Below are positions 55,061 to 64,000 of a stretch of 64,000 nt of DNA, one piece after another. The stretch comes from JALZMG01 sp963739975 (lineage in GTDB: Bacteria > Actinomycetota > Acidimicrobiia > Acidimicrobiales > Ilumatobacteraceae), in NCBI GenBank assembly GCA_963739975.1, contig CAVUCK010000005.1:310001-374000 (forward strand), in the 5' to 3' direction. The notes beneath the pieces are model-generated. The model was not told where the DNA came from, searched no databases, and worked only from the letters and a program-made list of their open reading frames with translations. Position 1 is the first letter of the stretch, and the number at the start of each line of letters is the position of its first letter. A program made the translations under genes and the position numbers.

Positions 55061-55852
55061 GTGCACCCCATCGAGCGGCTCCGCTACGTGGCGCGGGCAC
55101 GCGGCGCCGACGCCGAGTCGCTGGTGCGCGAGACGGCCGGCGCGCTGCGGGGTCTGGGGCTCGATCCGTCCGGACTGGTGGTCGCCAGCCGGCGGATCGT
55201 CGAGCGCCACCCCGACTGTGGGCCGCTGTGGTGGTTGTGCGCTCGGCTCCTGACCAGCGCGGACCCGTTAGCGGCCAGTCGCATCGCCGTGGAGGAGATC
55301 GCCCTCGACGACACCGTCGATCAGCTCGCCGACGCGCTGCCGGACGGCGGGACCGTCGCCACCGTCGGCTGGCCGGGCATGGTCGGACAGGCTCTGGTGC
55401 GCCGCGGCGACGTCCGCGTGCTGGCCGTCGACGCCGGGCTCCAGGGGTCGTCGTTCGTGCAACGCCTGGAGCGCCACGACATCGAGTGCGAGCTGGTGCC
55501 GACCGAGGCGGCGGCGATCGCCACTGCTGCCGCCGACGTCGCGCTGATCGAGGCCAACGCGCTGGACGGGCGGCGGATCGTCGCCGCCACCGGGTCAGCG
55601 GTGCTCGCCGCGGCGGCCGGCCTGGCCGGCTCGCCGGTGTGGGCGGTGGCCGGCACCGGCCGGCGGTTGCCGGCGGCGATGATCGACGCCATCGCCGAGC
55701 GCCTCGGCCACTCGTTCGACCCGTGGTCGCGCGAGAGCGAGCTGGTGCCCTCGTCGTTGCTGGCATCGGTGCTCGGACCGGGCGGCCGACGTGCCCCCTC
55801 GGAGGTGCGGGCGGAGTGCGAGATGGCGCCGGAGCTGCTGCGCACCGGATGA
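55061..55852 (+). CDS. IF-2B-like (NagB/RpiA fold) protein
   Basis: 263 residues from GTG 55061; TACCCT seven bases upstream supports a leaderless start. N-terminal helices (IERLRYVARARGADAESLVRETAGALRGLGLDPSGLVVASRRIVERHPDCGPLWWLCARLL) precede an alpha/beta domain with GGTVATVGWPGMVGQALVRRGDVRVLAVDAGLQGSSFVQRL and ALIEANALDGRRIVAATGSAVLAAAAGLAGSPVWAVAGTGRRLP. This order resembles the eIF2B/methylthioribose-phosphate isomerase superfamily, with VGxPGxV-type and VWAVAG strands. I am confident of the general fold and much less of any activity. A split-barrel gene follows after 23 bases. Confidence 0.6.
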   Translation: MHPIERLRYVARARGADAESLVRETAGALRGLGLDPSGLVVASRRIVERHPDCGPLWWLCARLLTSADPLAASRIAVEEIALDDTVDQLADALPDGGTVATVGWPGMVGQALVRRGDVRVLAVDAGLQGSSFVQRLERHDIECELVPTEAAAIATAAADVALIEANALDGRRIVAATGSAVLAAAAGLAGSPVWAVAGTGRRLPAAMIDAIAERLGHSFDPWSRESELVPSSLLASVLGPGGRRAPSEVRAECEMAPELLRTG

Positions 55853-55875
55853 GTCCTGCGGGGCATCATGTGGCC

Positions 55876-56343
55876 ATGGCGAGTCGACGGGACCAGGTGC
55901 GGATGACCGAGCGCGAGGTGGCGGCGTACCTCGACGAGCAACGGGTGCTGAACATCGCCAGCAACGGCCCGGCCGGCCACCCCCACGTCGTGGCGATGTG
56001 GTACGCGATCGTCGGCGGTCGTCCGGCGTTCTGGACCTTCGGCAAGAGCCAGAAGGTCGTCAACCTGCGCCGCGACCCGAGGATCACGGGACTCGTCGAG
56101 AGCGGTGACAGCTACGACCAGCTGCGGGGCGTCGAGCTCGTCGGCACGGCGCAGCTGATCGAGGACTTCGACGCGATCGTCGAGGTCGGTCTGGCGGTGG
56201 CGGTCAAGTACAACGGGCCGGCGGCGGCGAGTGACGAGGCGCGCGGGTTCATCGAAGGCCAGGCGGGCAAGCGGATCGGCATCGCCATCGACGTCGAGCG
56301 CACCGTCAGCTGGGACCACACGAAGCTGGGTGGCGGGTACTGA
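55876..56343 (+). CDS. Split-barrel pyridoxamine-phosphate-oxidase-like protein
   Basis: 155 residues from ATG 55876. EVAAYLDEQRVLNIASNGPAGHPHVVAMWYAIVGGRPAFWTFGKSQKVVNLRRDPRITGLVESG is the standard N-terminal flavin/F420 half (the SQKVVNLRRDP segment binds the phosphates). YDQLRGVELVGTAQLIED follows, and the end KRIGIAIDVERTVSWDHTKLGGGY, with WDHxKL, is the hallmark of the actinobacterial F420-binding FDOR-type group. This is the best F420 candidate among the five split-barrel proteins here. Its TGA overlaps the likely start of the acetyltransferase. Confidence 0.85.
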   Translation: MASRRDQVRMTEREVAAYLDEQRVLNIASNGPAGHPHVVAMWYAIVGGRPAFWTFGKSQKVVNLRRDPRITGLVESGDSYDQLRGVELVGTAQLIEDFDAIVEVGLAVAVKYNGPAAASDEARGFIEGQAGKRIGIAIDVERTVSWDHTKLGGGY

Positions 56344-56891
56344 ACGACGGTGCCCTCGTCGTCCGCACGCTGCCGACGGGCGACCTGACGGACTCGCTCG
56401 AAGCAGCGCTGCGACAGCTGCTCCGTGACGCCTTCGCCGACGACTTCAGCGTCGAGGACTGGGAGCACGCGCTCGGCGGCGAGCACGTCGTCGTGGAGGT
56501 CGACGGTCGTGCGGTCGCTCATGCGGCGGTGGTCCCCCGGGTGTTGGAGCTGGGTGAGCGGAGCGTGCGGGCCGGCTACGTGGAGGCGGTCGGGACCGCC
56601 ACGGCGGCGCAGGGTCGGGGGTTCGGTCGGCGGGCGATGAGCGAGATCGGCACGCTGGTGCGCCGCGACTTCGAGATGGGTGCGTTGGCGACCGGCGAGC
56701 ACGAGTTCTACGCCCGGCTCGGATGGGAGCGGTGGCGCGGGCCGACATCGGTCCGGCGCGGGGATCAGCTCGTGCGCAGCCCGGAAGAGGACGATGCGAT
56801 CATGGTCTTGCGGTTCGGCTCGTCGGCCGATGTCGACCTCGACGGCCCAATCGCCTGCGCCGAGCGCCGTGGTGACGAGGGAGACTGGTGA
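56340..56891 (+). CDS. Aminoglycoside 2'-N-acetyltransferase-like GNAT, AAC(2')-type
   Basis: About 183 residues. The sequence runs in parallel with chromosomal AAC(2') enzymes of mycobacteria: LLRDAFADDFSVEDWEHALGGEHVVV, AVAHAAVVPRVLELGERSVRAGYVEAVG, the acetyl-CoA loop QGRGFGRRAM, ALATGEHEFYARLGWERWRGPTSV, SPEEDDAIMVL, and the closing RRGDEGDW. The N-terminal matches start right after the previous stop, yet no ATG, GTG or TTG is in frame. CTG 56340, overlapping that stop, is the only candidate, and GTG 56493 would delete the DWEH region. Either a CTG start or an indel. Acetylation of aminoglycosides or of a natural amine is inferred. Confidence 0.8.
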   Translation: MNDGALVVRTLPTGDLTDSLEAALRQLLRDAFADDFSVEDWEHALGGEHVVVEVDGRAVAHAAVVPRVLELGERSVRAGYVEAVGTATAAQGRGFGRRAMSEIGTLVRRDFEMGALATGEHEFYARLGWERWRGPTSVRRGDQLVRSPEEDDAIMVLRFGSSADVDLDGPIACAERRGDEGDW

Positions 56892-56914
56892 GGACTGGTG
56901 CGGTCTGGTGAGGG

Positions 56915-57355
56915 TCACGCGCTCCAGCGCTTCGTGCCCTTCATGCCGTACGTGTAGAGGATCAGCGCCCGGCTCGGCGTCACGGCGAGGAAGGCGGTGG
57001 CCGGCGATCCGTCGGGGCCGCCCGGCGCGAAGTCGTTGAGGTCGTAGTCGAAGACGCCGTCCCAGAGACGACGCTTCGTCTCGACGTCGGTGTGCACTTC
57101 GGCCGTGCCCCACACCTCGACGCCGTCGCCGGCCGCGGTGACCTGCCAGTGCATGGCGACCTGCGGGTTGGCGGCCACGTTGCGGGCCTTGACGGAGTCG
57201 GCGCCGATCATCGACCAGATCGTTTCGCCCTCCCAGCCGGGGTGGACCGGGACGACGTCCGGGGCGTTGTCGGCGCCGATGGTGGCCAGGTGGGCCCACG
57301 GGCTCAGGGAGGTGGCGAAGGTCTTGACCTCGTCCAACGTGACGTCGTCGCTCAT
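56915..57355 (-). CDS. Split-barrel pyridoxamine-phosphate-oxidase-like protein
   Basis: 146 residues from ATG 57355. TFATSLSPWAHLATIGADNAPDVVPVHPGWEGETIWSMIGADSVKARNVAANPQVAMHWQVT is the flavin/F420-binding half, with the SVKARNVAANP phosphate loop. GVEVWGTAEVHTD and ATAFLAVTPSRALILYTYGMKGTKRW form the second half. TACTGT seven bases upstream of the start suggests a leaderless message. It shares a 63-bp gap with the divergent thioesterase gene. Confidence 0.85.
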   Translation of the reverse strand: MSDDVTLDEVKTFATSLSPWAHLATIGADNAPDVVPVHPGWEGETIWSMIGADSVKARNVAANPQVAMHWQVTAAGDGVEVWGTAEVHTDVETKRRLWDGVFDYDLNDFAPGGPDGSPATAFLAVTPSRALILYTYGMKGTKRWSA

Positions 57356-57362
57356 GCGGTCG

Positions 57363-57410
57363 ACAGTACGCCGGACGGTCACCGCCGTGACCAGCGGGGA
57401 TGAGTACGTT
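57363..57410. promoter_or_regulatory. Back-to-back leaderless-type promoters
   Basis: On the minus strand TACTGT (57368 to 57363) lies seven bases before ATG 57355. On the plus strand TACGTT (57405-57410) lies eight bases before ATG 57419. A TANNNT hexamer at that distance would put transcription starts at the start codons. No -35 is obvious for either. Confidence 0.5.
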
Positions 57411-57418
57411 CGCCGGCG

Positions 57419-58213
57419 ATGAGCTTCGCCGATGACACCGCCGTGGTCGATGATGGCGACGGCCGGTTCCGCACCACCATCTGCCCCGGGTGGGACGTGG
57501 CCGGCAACGCCAACGGCGGGTATCTGCTGTGCCTTGCGGCGCGGGCGATGGCGATGGCGGCGGAATGCCCCGACCCCGTCACCGTGACGGCGCATTACCT
57601 GTCGCCGGGCCATCCCGGGCCGGCGACGGTGGCGACCGAGGTCGTCAAGCGGGGCCGGACGTTCACCACGGTGACGGGAGCGCTGGAAGCGGGCGGGCGC
57701 CGGCTGCTGCAGTCCATCGGGACGTTCGGCGAGGCAGCAGGGGTCCCCGCCGTCGTCGAGCGTGTTGACGCCGTCCCGCCGCAACTGCCGGCGCCGGAGG
57801 ACTGCGTGGCGGTCGTGCCCGGCGACGACTTCCCGCCGCCGTTCATGGGTCGGGTCGATCTACGGCTGCACCCGCACGACTCCGGGTTCTCGAGCGGGGT
57901 TCCGAGCGGCGAACCGCGAGTGCGCGGGTGGTTCCGGCTGCGTGACGGCGAGCCGGTCGACACCCTTGCGCTGTTGCTGGCCGTCGACGCCTTCCCGCCG
58001 ACGGCCTTCAACGCTCGTCTTCCGGTGGCGTGGACTCCGACGGTCGAGCTGACCGCCCACGTGCGCGCCCGCCCGGCGCCGGGCTGGATGCGCTGCGCGT
58101 TCACGACCCGGTTCGTCACCGGGGGCTTCCTCGAGGAGGACGGCGAGATCTGGGACACCACGCACCGCCTCGTCGCCCAGAGCCGCCAACTGGCGTTGGT
58201 CCCCCGCACGTAA
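57419..58213 (+). CDS. Acyl-CoA thioesterase (double-hotdog, TesB-like)
   Basis: 264 residues from ATG 57419. First hotdog: PGWDVAGNANGGYLLCLAARAMAMAAECPDPVTVTAHYLSPGHPGPATVATEVVKRGRTFTTVTGAL; the NGGY segment is typical of actinobacterial TesB-like thioesterases. Second: GWFRLRDGEPVDTLALLLAVDAFPPTAF, then WTPTVELTAHVRARPAPGWMRCAFTTRFVTGGFLEEDGEIWDTTHRLVAQSRQLALV, with the Asp (LLAVDAF), Thr and Gln positions used as the triad in TesB. It hydrolyses fatty-acyl-CoA thioesters; chain length cannot be inferred. Family C palindrome begins 14 bases behind it. Confidence 0.87.
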   Translation: MSFADDTAVVDDGDGRFRTTICPGWDVAGNANGGYLLCLAARAMAMAAECPDPVTVTAHYLSPGHPGPATVATEVVKRGRTFTTVTGALEAGGRRLLQSIGTFGEAAGVPAVVERVDAVPPQLPAPEDCVAVVPGDDFPPPFMGRVDLRLHPHDSGFSSGVPSGEPRVRGWFRLRDGEPVDTLALLLAVDAFPPTAFNARLPVAWTPTVELTAHVRARPAPGWMRCAFTTRFVTGGFLEEDGEIWDTTHRLVAQSRQLALVPRT

Positions 58214-58226
58214 CCCGCGCCCGCCC

Positions 58227-58276
58227 CGATCTGTGAGCCGACCGTGCGGATGTGAGCCGTCCTGGCTCACAGATCG
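58227..58276. repeat. Family C nested palindrome, left of AbiEi/DUF559 gene 2
   Basis: 50 nt. CGATCTGTGAGCC and GGCTCACAGATCG form the arms, with an inner TGTGAGCC copy between them. It matches the reverse complement of the copy at 59289 in 46 of 50 bases. Confidence 0.9.
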
Positions 58277-58316
58277 ACGCGACGCCCGGCGGCGGGAGCC
58301 GGTGCGACCGGCGCCG

Positions 58317-58336
58317 TGACACCCCCTTCGTACTGT
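58317..58336 (+). promoter_or_regulatory. Shared upstream motif of AbiEi/DUF559 gene 2
   Basis: TGACACCCC at 58317-58325 and TACTGT at 58331-58336, the same pair and offset as before gene 1 (43089-43108). Here the TACTGT ends seven bases before the ATG, consistent with a leaderless transcript. Confidence 0.55.
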
Positions 58337-58343
58337 CGTCGCC

Positions 58344-59298
58344 ATGCACGACAACGCCATCACCGCCGTTGCCGAGCTTGCGGCCGCTCAGCACCAGGCG
58401 TTCTCTCGTCACCAGGCCGCCGCCCTGAACTTCGACCGTCGTCGAGTCGCCACCGCGCTGCGCGCTGGCTGGCTCCGCGAGCCGGTCGCTGGCGTCCTGG
58501 TCATCGCCGGGTCTACGGCGAGCTGGCAGCAGCGGCTGATGGTCGTCACGCTCGTCGGCGGCGGGCACGGCGTCGCCTCGCATCGCGCTCGCCGCCCGGC
58601 TGCACCGCCTGGACGGCTTCGACCGCGCCGGGATGGCGGTCATCGAGGCCAGTGTGACGAGATCGTTCCGCGTCGACCTGCCCGGCGTGGTCCTGCACCA
58701 CGTGACCCCACTCGATGCGCAGGACGTCACGACCGTCGATGGCGTTCCCTGTACCACGATGGCGCGGACGCTGGCCGACCTCGGCTCGGTGATCCGGGAT
58801 CGCCGCCTCGTCGGCCGAGCCCTCACCGACGCCCGCCGTCGACGCGTTCGTTTGGACGTGCTTCGCGCGACCGCCGAGCGCCTCCACCGGCCGGGACAGC
58901 GCGGCACCGGCGTGCTGCTGCGCCTGCTGGACGCGATCCCGTTCGAGGGAGCCGTGCCCGATTCGTGGTTCGAGGAGCTTCTGGCGGCCTGCCTGAACGA
59001 CCCGTCACTGCCGGCCGTCGTTGCGCAGTGCCCCATCGCCACAGCCGACGGACGGATCGTGGCCAAGACGGACCTCGGGCTCCCGTCGGTCAAGCTCGGC
59101 CTCGAGGCACACAGCCGCCGGTTTCACTTCGGCCCGACGAGCGAGCCCCTCGACGAGGAGCGCGACCTGGCCGCGGCCGCCTGCGGGTGGGAGCTGCTCT
59201 ACCTCGGCTGGTACGCAACGAAGCGGCCGGCGGAGGTCCTCACGATGGTCAAGCGAGTGGTGGCGGCCCGGCAGGGTCGAGAGGACGCCGATCTGTGA
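58344..59298 (+). CDS. AbiEi-like / DUF559-like nuclease-fold protein (cassette gene 2), frameshifted
   Basis: ATG 58344. The N-terminus AFSRHQAAALNFDRRRVATALRAGWLREPVAGVLVIAG parallels the winged-helix of gene 1 (DQRKYLVANGLLQRVVHGAYVFAG). A net +1 shift at about 58585 separates GHGVASHR from AARLHRLDGFDRAGMAVI. Then come the middle domain (PLDAQDVTTVDGVPCTTMARTLADLGSV) and a C-terminal nuclease-like part: DSWFEELLAACL, VVAQCPIATADGRIVAKTDLGLPSVKLGLEAHSRRFHF, with Asp (TDLGL) and Glu (LGLEAH) in the PD-(D/E)xK arrangement. Repaired length is about 317 residues, as in gene 1. It is bracketed by family C palindromes and its TGA (59296-59298) lies in the right one. Confidence 0.75.
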
Positions 59299-59338
59299 GC
59301 CAGGACGACTCACTTCCGCACGCTCCGCTCACAGATCG
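59289..59338. repeat. Family C nested palindrome, right of AbiEi/DUF559 gene 2
   Basis: 50 nt, in inverted orientation relative to the left copy, with the same outer 11 bases and an inner reverse unit (GACTCAC). It supplies the last codons and stop of the nuclease-like gene and ends 26 bases before the convergent ftsH stop. Confidence 0.9.
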
Positions 59339-59364
59339 GCGAGCGCGGGTGGGGAGGGGGTGGG

Positions 59365-61386
<2,022 letters not shown>

Positions 61387-61562
61387 GGCTTGACATGCTA
61401 CGGCTCACCCACACGTGCGGCGCGGCCGGGCGAACGCGTCGCACCCGCTCTCACCTGCTTCTCAACGTGTCGATGGCGCCGAAGCGGCGCCGTGTCTCGC
61501 TATCGCTCGACGGGATGGACGCCTGCTCGCTGCGGCATGGGCCGAAGCGTCAATGGAAGACG

Positions 61563-61793
61563 TCACACGGCGACGAGCCGAACTCGCCCGTGGCGGCGGT
61601 CGACGACGTGCCACCCGAGGGGGACCGAAAGTGTCGCCGTGTGCCGGCGGCACAGGTCGTAGGCGTGCGGGTCGCGCTCCTCGGTGAGCTCGTCGAGCCA
61701 GACGTGGGCCCGTCCGTACACGTAGGTCAACGTGACGATGGCCCGCTCGGCACACCCTGGTCGCGAGCACTGGCGGGGGAGCCCGATCGGCAC
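61563..61793 (-). CDS. DUF3499 family protein
   Basis: 76 residues from GTG 61793. PRQCSRPGCAERAIVTLTYVYGRAHVWLDELTEERDPHAYDLCRRHTATLSVPLGWHVV shows the signature of the actinobacterial DUF3499 family: a Cys-x4-Cys start, TLTYVY, and PHAYDLCxxH with further metal-like Cys/His. The four Cys/His positions suggest a small zinc-binding protein. Family function is unknown. The 176 bp between it and ftsH has no ORF I would support. Confidence 0.82.
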   Translation of the reverse strand: MPIGLPRQCSRPGCAERAIVTLTYVYGRAHVWLDELTEERDPHAYDLCRRHTATLSVPLGWHVVDRRHGRVRLVAV

Positions 61794-61894
61794 GGCGGGC
61801 CACCGTAGGAGACCGGCCCGTGGCCCGGGTGGATGCCCGTCCCGGCGGTTCTCTGGTCGAAAACGACGGCGATGCTGCCCTCCTACCGGTCCCC

Positions 61895-62105
61895 GAGCGT
61901 TCGTGCCGCAGTGAGCTCGGATTGTCAGGCCGGCCTTGCCCGGCCCAGGCCGAGGAGCGCAGTCTTCGGAGCGACCGAGGCCATCAACAACGGCCCGCGA
62001 GCGTACGTGCCGCAGGGAGCTCGGATGGTCAGGCCGGCCGCGTCCGGCCTCGCCAGCGCAGCGAGCTCGCGGAGCGAGCGAGGCCATCAGGGACGGAACT
62101 CGCGG
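61895..62105. repeat. Tandem repeat of 104-bp period, two copies
   Basis: Unit 1 begins GAGCGTTCGTGCCGCAGTGA at 61895 and unit 2 GAGCGTACGTGCCGCAGGGA at 61999. Both continue with GAGCTCGGAT, GTCAGGCCGGCC and GCGAGGCCATCA-type blocks. The phrase GATGGCCTCGCTCGCTC, the reverse of the unit end, also occurs at 49919. The 335-bp gap from 61794 to 62128 that contains it holds no supported gene. Confidence 0.7.
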
Positions 62106-62128
62106 GCCGCCGGCACTCCGTAGTGTGG

Positions 62129-62860
62129 ATGGCCGTGCAGGTGGACGTGACGCGGACCGCACTTCGCGACGCCGGGCGGCCGATCGACGTCCCCGTCGCG
62201 ATGCTGGCCTGGCTCGGCGCGTTCGTGCTCGGGCAGCTGGCCTCGGTCGCCGTGATCGGGCTGTCGGGCGCCGATGACATCGACGACGTCCCGATCCCGA
62301 CGCTGTTCCTCGCCCTGGCCCTCACGTGGGCCGCCTACCTCGCCGCCCTGCTGTGGGCCTCGCGCCGCTCCGGGACCGGCAACCCCGTCGAGGACTACCG
62401 CGTCCGGTTTCGAATCGGAGACCTGATCGGGGCGCCGATCGGCGTCCTCACCCAGCTCGTCGTGATCCCCATCGTCTACCTCCCGCTCTCGCGCATCTGG
62501 CCGGCGACGTTCTCCGAGGACGAACTGGCTGACAACGCCGAGCGCCTCGTCGATCGAGCCGGCGGAGCGGCGGTGGTCCTGCTCGTGCTGATGGTCTGCG
62601 TCGGCGCGCCGATCGTCGAGGAGCTCGTCTACCGCGGGCTGCTGCAGGGGTCGTTCGCCGCCCGCGTCGACGGTGCCGTCGCCGTGCTGATCGCATCGGC
62701 CTGGTTCGCCCTCATCCACTTCCGCCCGGTCGAGTACCCCGGCCTGTTCACGTTCGGTCTGGTGGCCGGCGCCTGCTTCCTGGTGACCGGGCGGCTCGGC
62801 ACCGCGGTGGTGACCCACGTGGCGTTCAACGTGACCGGCCTCCTCCTCGCTCTCGGTTGA
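62129..62860 (+). CDS. CPBP family intramembrane metalloprotease (Abi/CAAX-like)
   Basis: 243 residues from ATG 62129. About seven TM segments. The catalytic motifs of the CPBP/ABI family are complete: IVEELVYRGLLQGSF (EExxxR), WFALIHFRP (FxxxH) and VVTHVAFNVTG (HxxxN). The Glu-Glu and two His belong to the putative metal site inside the membrane. Such proteases occur in prenyl-protein maturation, bacteriocin immunity or signalling; no partner peptide gene is adjacent, so the role is open. The start follows TAGTGT closely and the ribosome site is poor. Confidence 0.87.
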   Translation: MAVQVDVTRTALRDAGRPIDVPVAMLAWLGAFVLGQLASVAVIGLSGADDIDDVPIPTLFLALALTWAAYLAALLWASRRSGTGNPVEDYRVRFRIGDLIGAPIGVLTQLVVIPIVYLPLSRIWPATFSEDELADNAERLVDRAGGAAVVLLVLMVCVGAPIVEELVYRGLLQGSFAARVDGAVAVLIASAWFALIHFRPVEYPGLFTFGLVAGACFLVTGRLGTAVVTHVAFNVTGLLLALG

Positions 62861-62911
62861 GCTTCCCTGACGGCGAACGCCCCTGCTGCCCTGGCATGAT
62901 CTGTCGTCGCG

Positions 62912-64000
62912 ATGGATGAGCAGCTCGATCCAGCGGACCGCCGGGCCGACTCGGGTTCCGTCGCGCTGATCGACGAACGCGCCCCGGTCGAGTCGCCGGT
63001 CCGTCGCCCCGTCGAGGTCCCGGTCGACGACGACTCGCCCGCCGCCTCGGCACCAGCGCCGCAGGCGATGCCCTGGTTCGTCCGGGCCGGCCGGCGGGTC
63101 GTGCGCCGCCCCGAACGATGGATCCGCCGCCCGTGGCCGCCGCGCCGGATCGTGCAGGTCACGGTCACCACCCTCACGCTGTTCATCACGACGGTGATCA
63201 TGATGAACGTCGTCCACTTCAACCCGATCAACGCGTCGGCGGACCTCATCTTCGACCCGACGACGCCGACCGGTGGCGACATGGGCGCCCACGTCTGGGG
63301 TCCGGCCTACCTGCGCGACCAGCTCCTGCCGAACTTCCAGCTGTCGGGCTGGAGCATGGACTGGTACGCCGGCATGCCCGTCTACCGCTTCTACATGGTC
63401 GTTCCGGCACTGGCGATCGCCGCCCTCGACACGGTGTTCGCCTACGGCGTGGCGTTCAAGCTGGTCGCGATCTCGGGGCTGGTGACGTTGCCGCTGTGCT
63501 GCTGGGCGTTCGGCCGGCTGGCCAACTTCCGGTACCCGCTGCCCGAGCTGTTCGCCTTCGCCGGGATGACGCTCGCGCTCGACGAGAGCTTCAGCATCTA
63601 CGGCGGCAACCTCAAGTCGACGATGGCCGGCGAGTTCTCGTTCTCGATCGCCCTCTCCCTGATGATCCTCGGCTTCGGTCTGCTGGCGCGCGGCATGCAG
63701 ACCGGCAAGTACCGCAGCTGGGCGGCCATCGTGCTGGCGCTCGCCGCGGTGTGCCACGGCATCGTGCTGATCTACACCGCCCTCGGGGCGCTGGTCATCG
63801 TGCTGATCAACTCCGACACGGGCAAGCGCCTGCGCTACGGCCTGACCGTCGGGTTGGGCACGGTGCTGCTCTCGGCGTTCTGGGTCGGGCCGTTCCTGCT
63901 CAACCACGAGTACATGACGGACATGAAGTACGGGGGCCGGCCGGAGGGCGCCGAGGACTCGTTCTACGACATGTTCTTCCCGCTCACGCCGCCCCTCGAC
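62912..64000 (+). CDS. PTPS-related multi-span membrane protein (3' end outside window)
   Basis: The frame is open from ATG 62912 to the window end (363 codons). After a charged, Pro-rich cytoplasmic tail of about 75 residues comes a TM helix (VQVTVTTLTLFITTVIMMNVV), then an extracytoplasmic loop with GGDMGAHVWGPAYLRDQLLPNFQLSGWSMDWYAGMPVYRFYMVVPAL, the signature of the large '6-pyruvoyl-tetrahydropterin-synthase-related' membrane proteins of actinobacteria. YGGNLKSTMAGEFSFSIALSLMILGFGL continues it. This group looks like a polytopic glycosyltransferase-like (GT-C fold) protein with an early acidic pair. Substrate unknown. The start follows GTCGTCGCG with no strong ribosome site. Confidence 0.82.
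   Translation, partial: MDEQLDPADRRADSGSVALIDERAPVESPVRRPVEVPVDDDSPAASAPAPQAMPWFVRAGRRVVRRPERWIRRPWPPRRIVQVTVTTLTLFITTVIMMNVVHFNPINASADLIFDPTTPTGGDMGAHVWGPAYLRDQLLPNFQLSGWSMDWYAGMPVYRFYMVVPALAIAALDTVFAYGVAFKLVAISGLVTLPLCCWAFGRLANFRYPLPELFAFAGMTLALDESFSIYGGNLKSTMAGEFSFSIALSLMILGFGLLARGMQTGKYRSWAAIVLALAAVCHGIVLIYTALGALVIVLINSDTGKRLRYGLTVGLGTVLLSAFWVGPFLLNHEYMTDMKYGGRPEGAEDSFYDMFFPLTPPLD

Overview
The window is high-GC DNA, densely packed with genes. It has many short start/stop overlaps (ATGA, GTGA), many GTG starts and several apparently leaderless promoters. Three luciferase-like F420-type monooxygenases, five split-barrel flavin/F420 proteins, a DUF3499 protein, an LPxTG wall protein, a PTPS-related membrane protein and an AAC(2')-type acetyltransferase point to Actinomycetota. 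My best guess is Acidimicrobiia (Ilumatobacter-like); that placement is inference from gene content, not from a marker gene.

Layout. 0-2 kb: the end of a TPR regulator and a secreted acidic protein. 2-12 kb: one minus-strand run of six membrane genes, reading PAP2-kinase, ABC1/UbiB kinase, kinase-like/UPF0104, DUF998, UPF0104, PAP2-DUF998, with ATGA/GTGA overlaps at three of its junctions; it is probably one lipid or lipid-carrier operon. 12-21 kb: small stand-alone enzymes, a cytochrome b561, a sortase-anchored glycine-rich protein and many frameshifts. 21-32 kb: carotenoid oxygenase, F420 oxidoreductase, SDRs, a decayed LivM permease, an aminoglycoside phosphotransferase-like kinase, an amino-acid permease, a VOC protein next to an ArsR-ArsC fusion, TrmO and TfoX. 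32-43 kb: ECF sigma factor with partner and lipoprotein, a TetR-MaoC fusion, an IlvC-like reductase, a DegV-PlsY lipid operon, and a phytoene desaturase-like oxidoreductase. 43-46 kb: an AbiEi/DUF559 gene bracketed by palindromes, an amidase and an MFS exporter. 47-57 kb: MscL, an SGNH lipoprotein, an ABC-F ATPase, class I fumarase, a truncated HrpB and small enzymes. 57-64 kb: a thioesterase, a second palindrome-bracketed AbiEi/DUF559-type gene, FtsH, DUF3499, a CPBP protease and the start of a large membrane protein.

The most unusual signal is a set of ten intergenic palindromes in five sequence families (A-E). Most have a nested design in which inner copies of the arm motif lie inside a longer inverted repeat. 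Nine of the ten sit at gene 3' ends. Two different families each bracket a single gene of the same type, an N-terminal AbiEi-like region joined to a DUF559-like nuclease fold, and the right-hand palindrome supplies each gene's stop codon. Both genes also share an upstream motif at identical internal spacing. I read these as single-gene cassettes comparable in logic to RAYT/REP systems but built on a different protein.

About a dozen otherwise well-conserved genes carry single-base frameshifts, mostly net +1. This looks more like uncorrected insertion errors in the assembly than mass gene decay, and it limits every claim of truncation or fusion made here.
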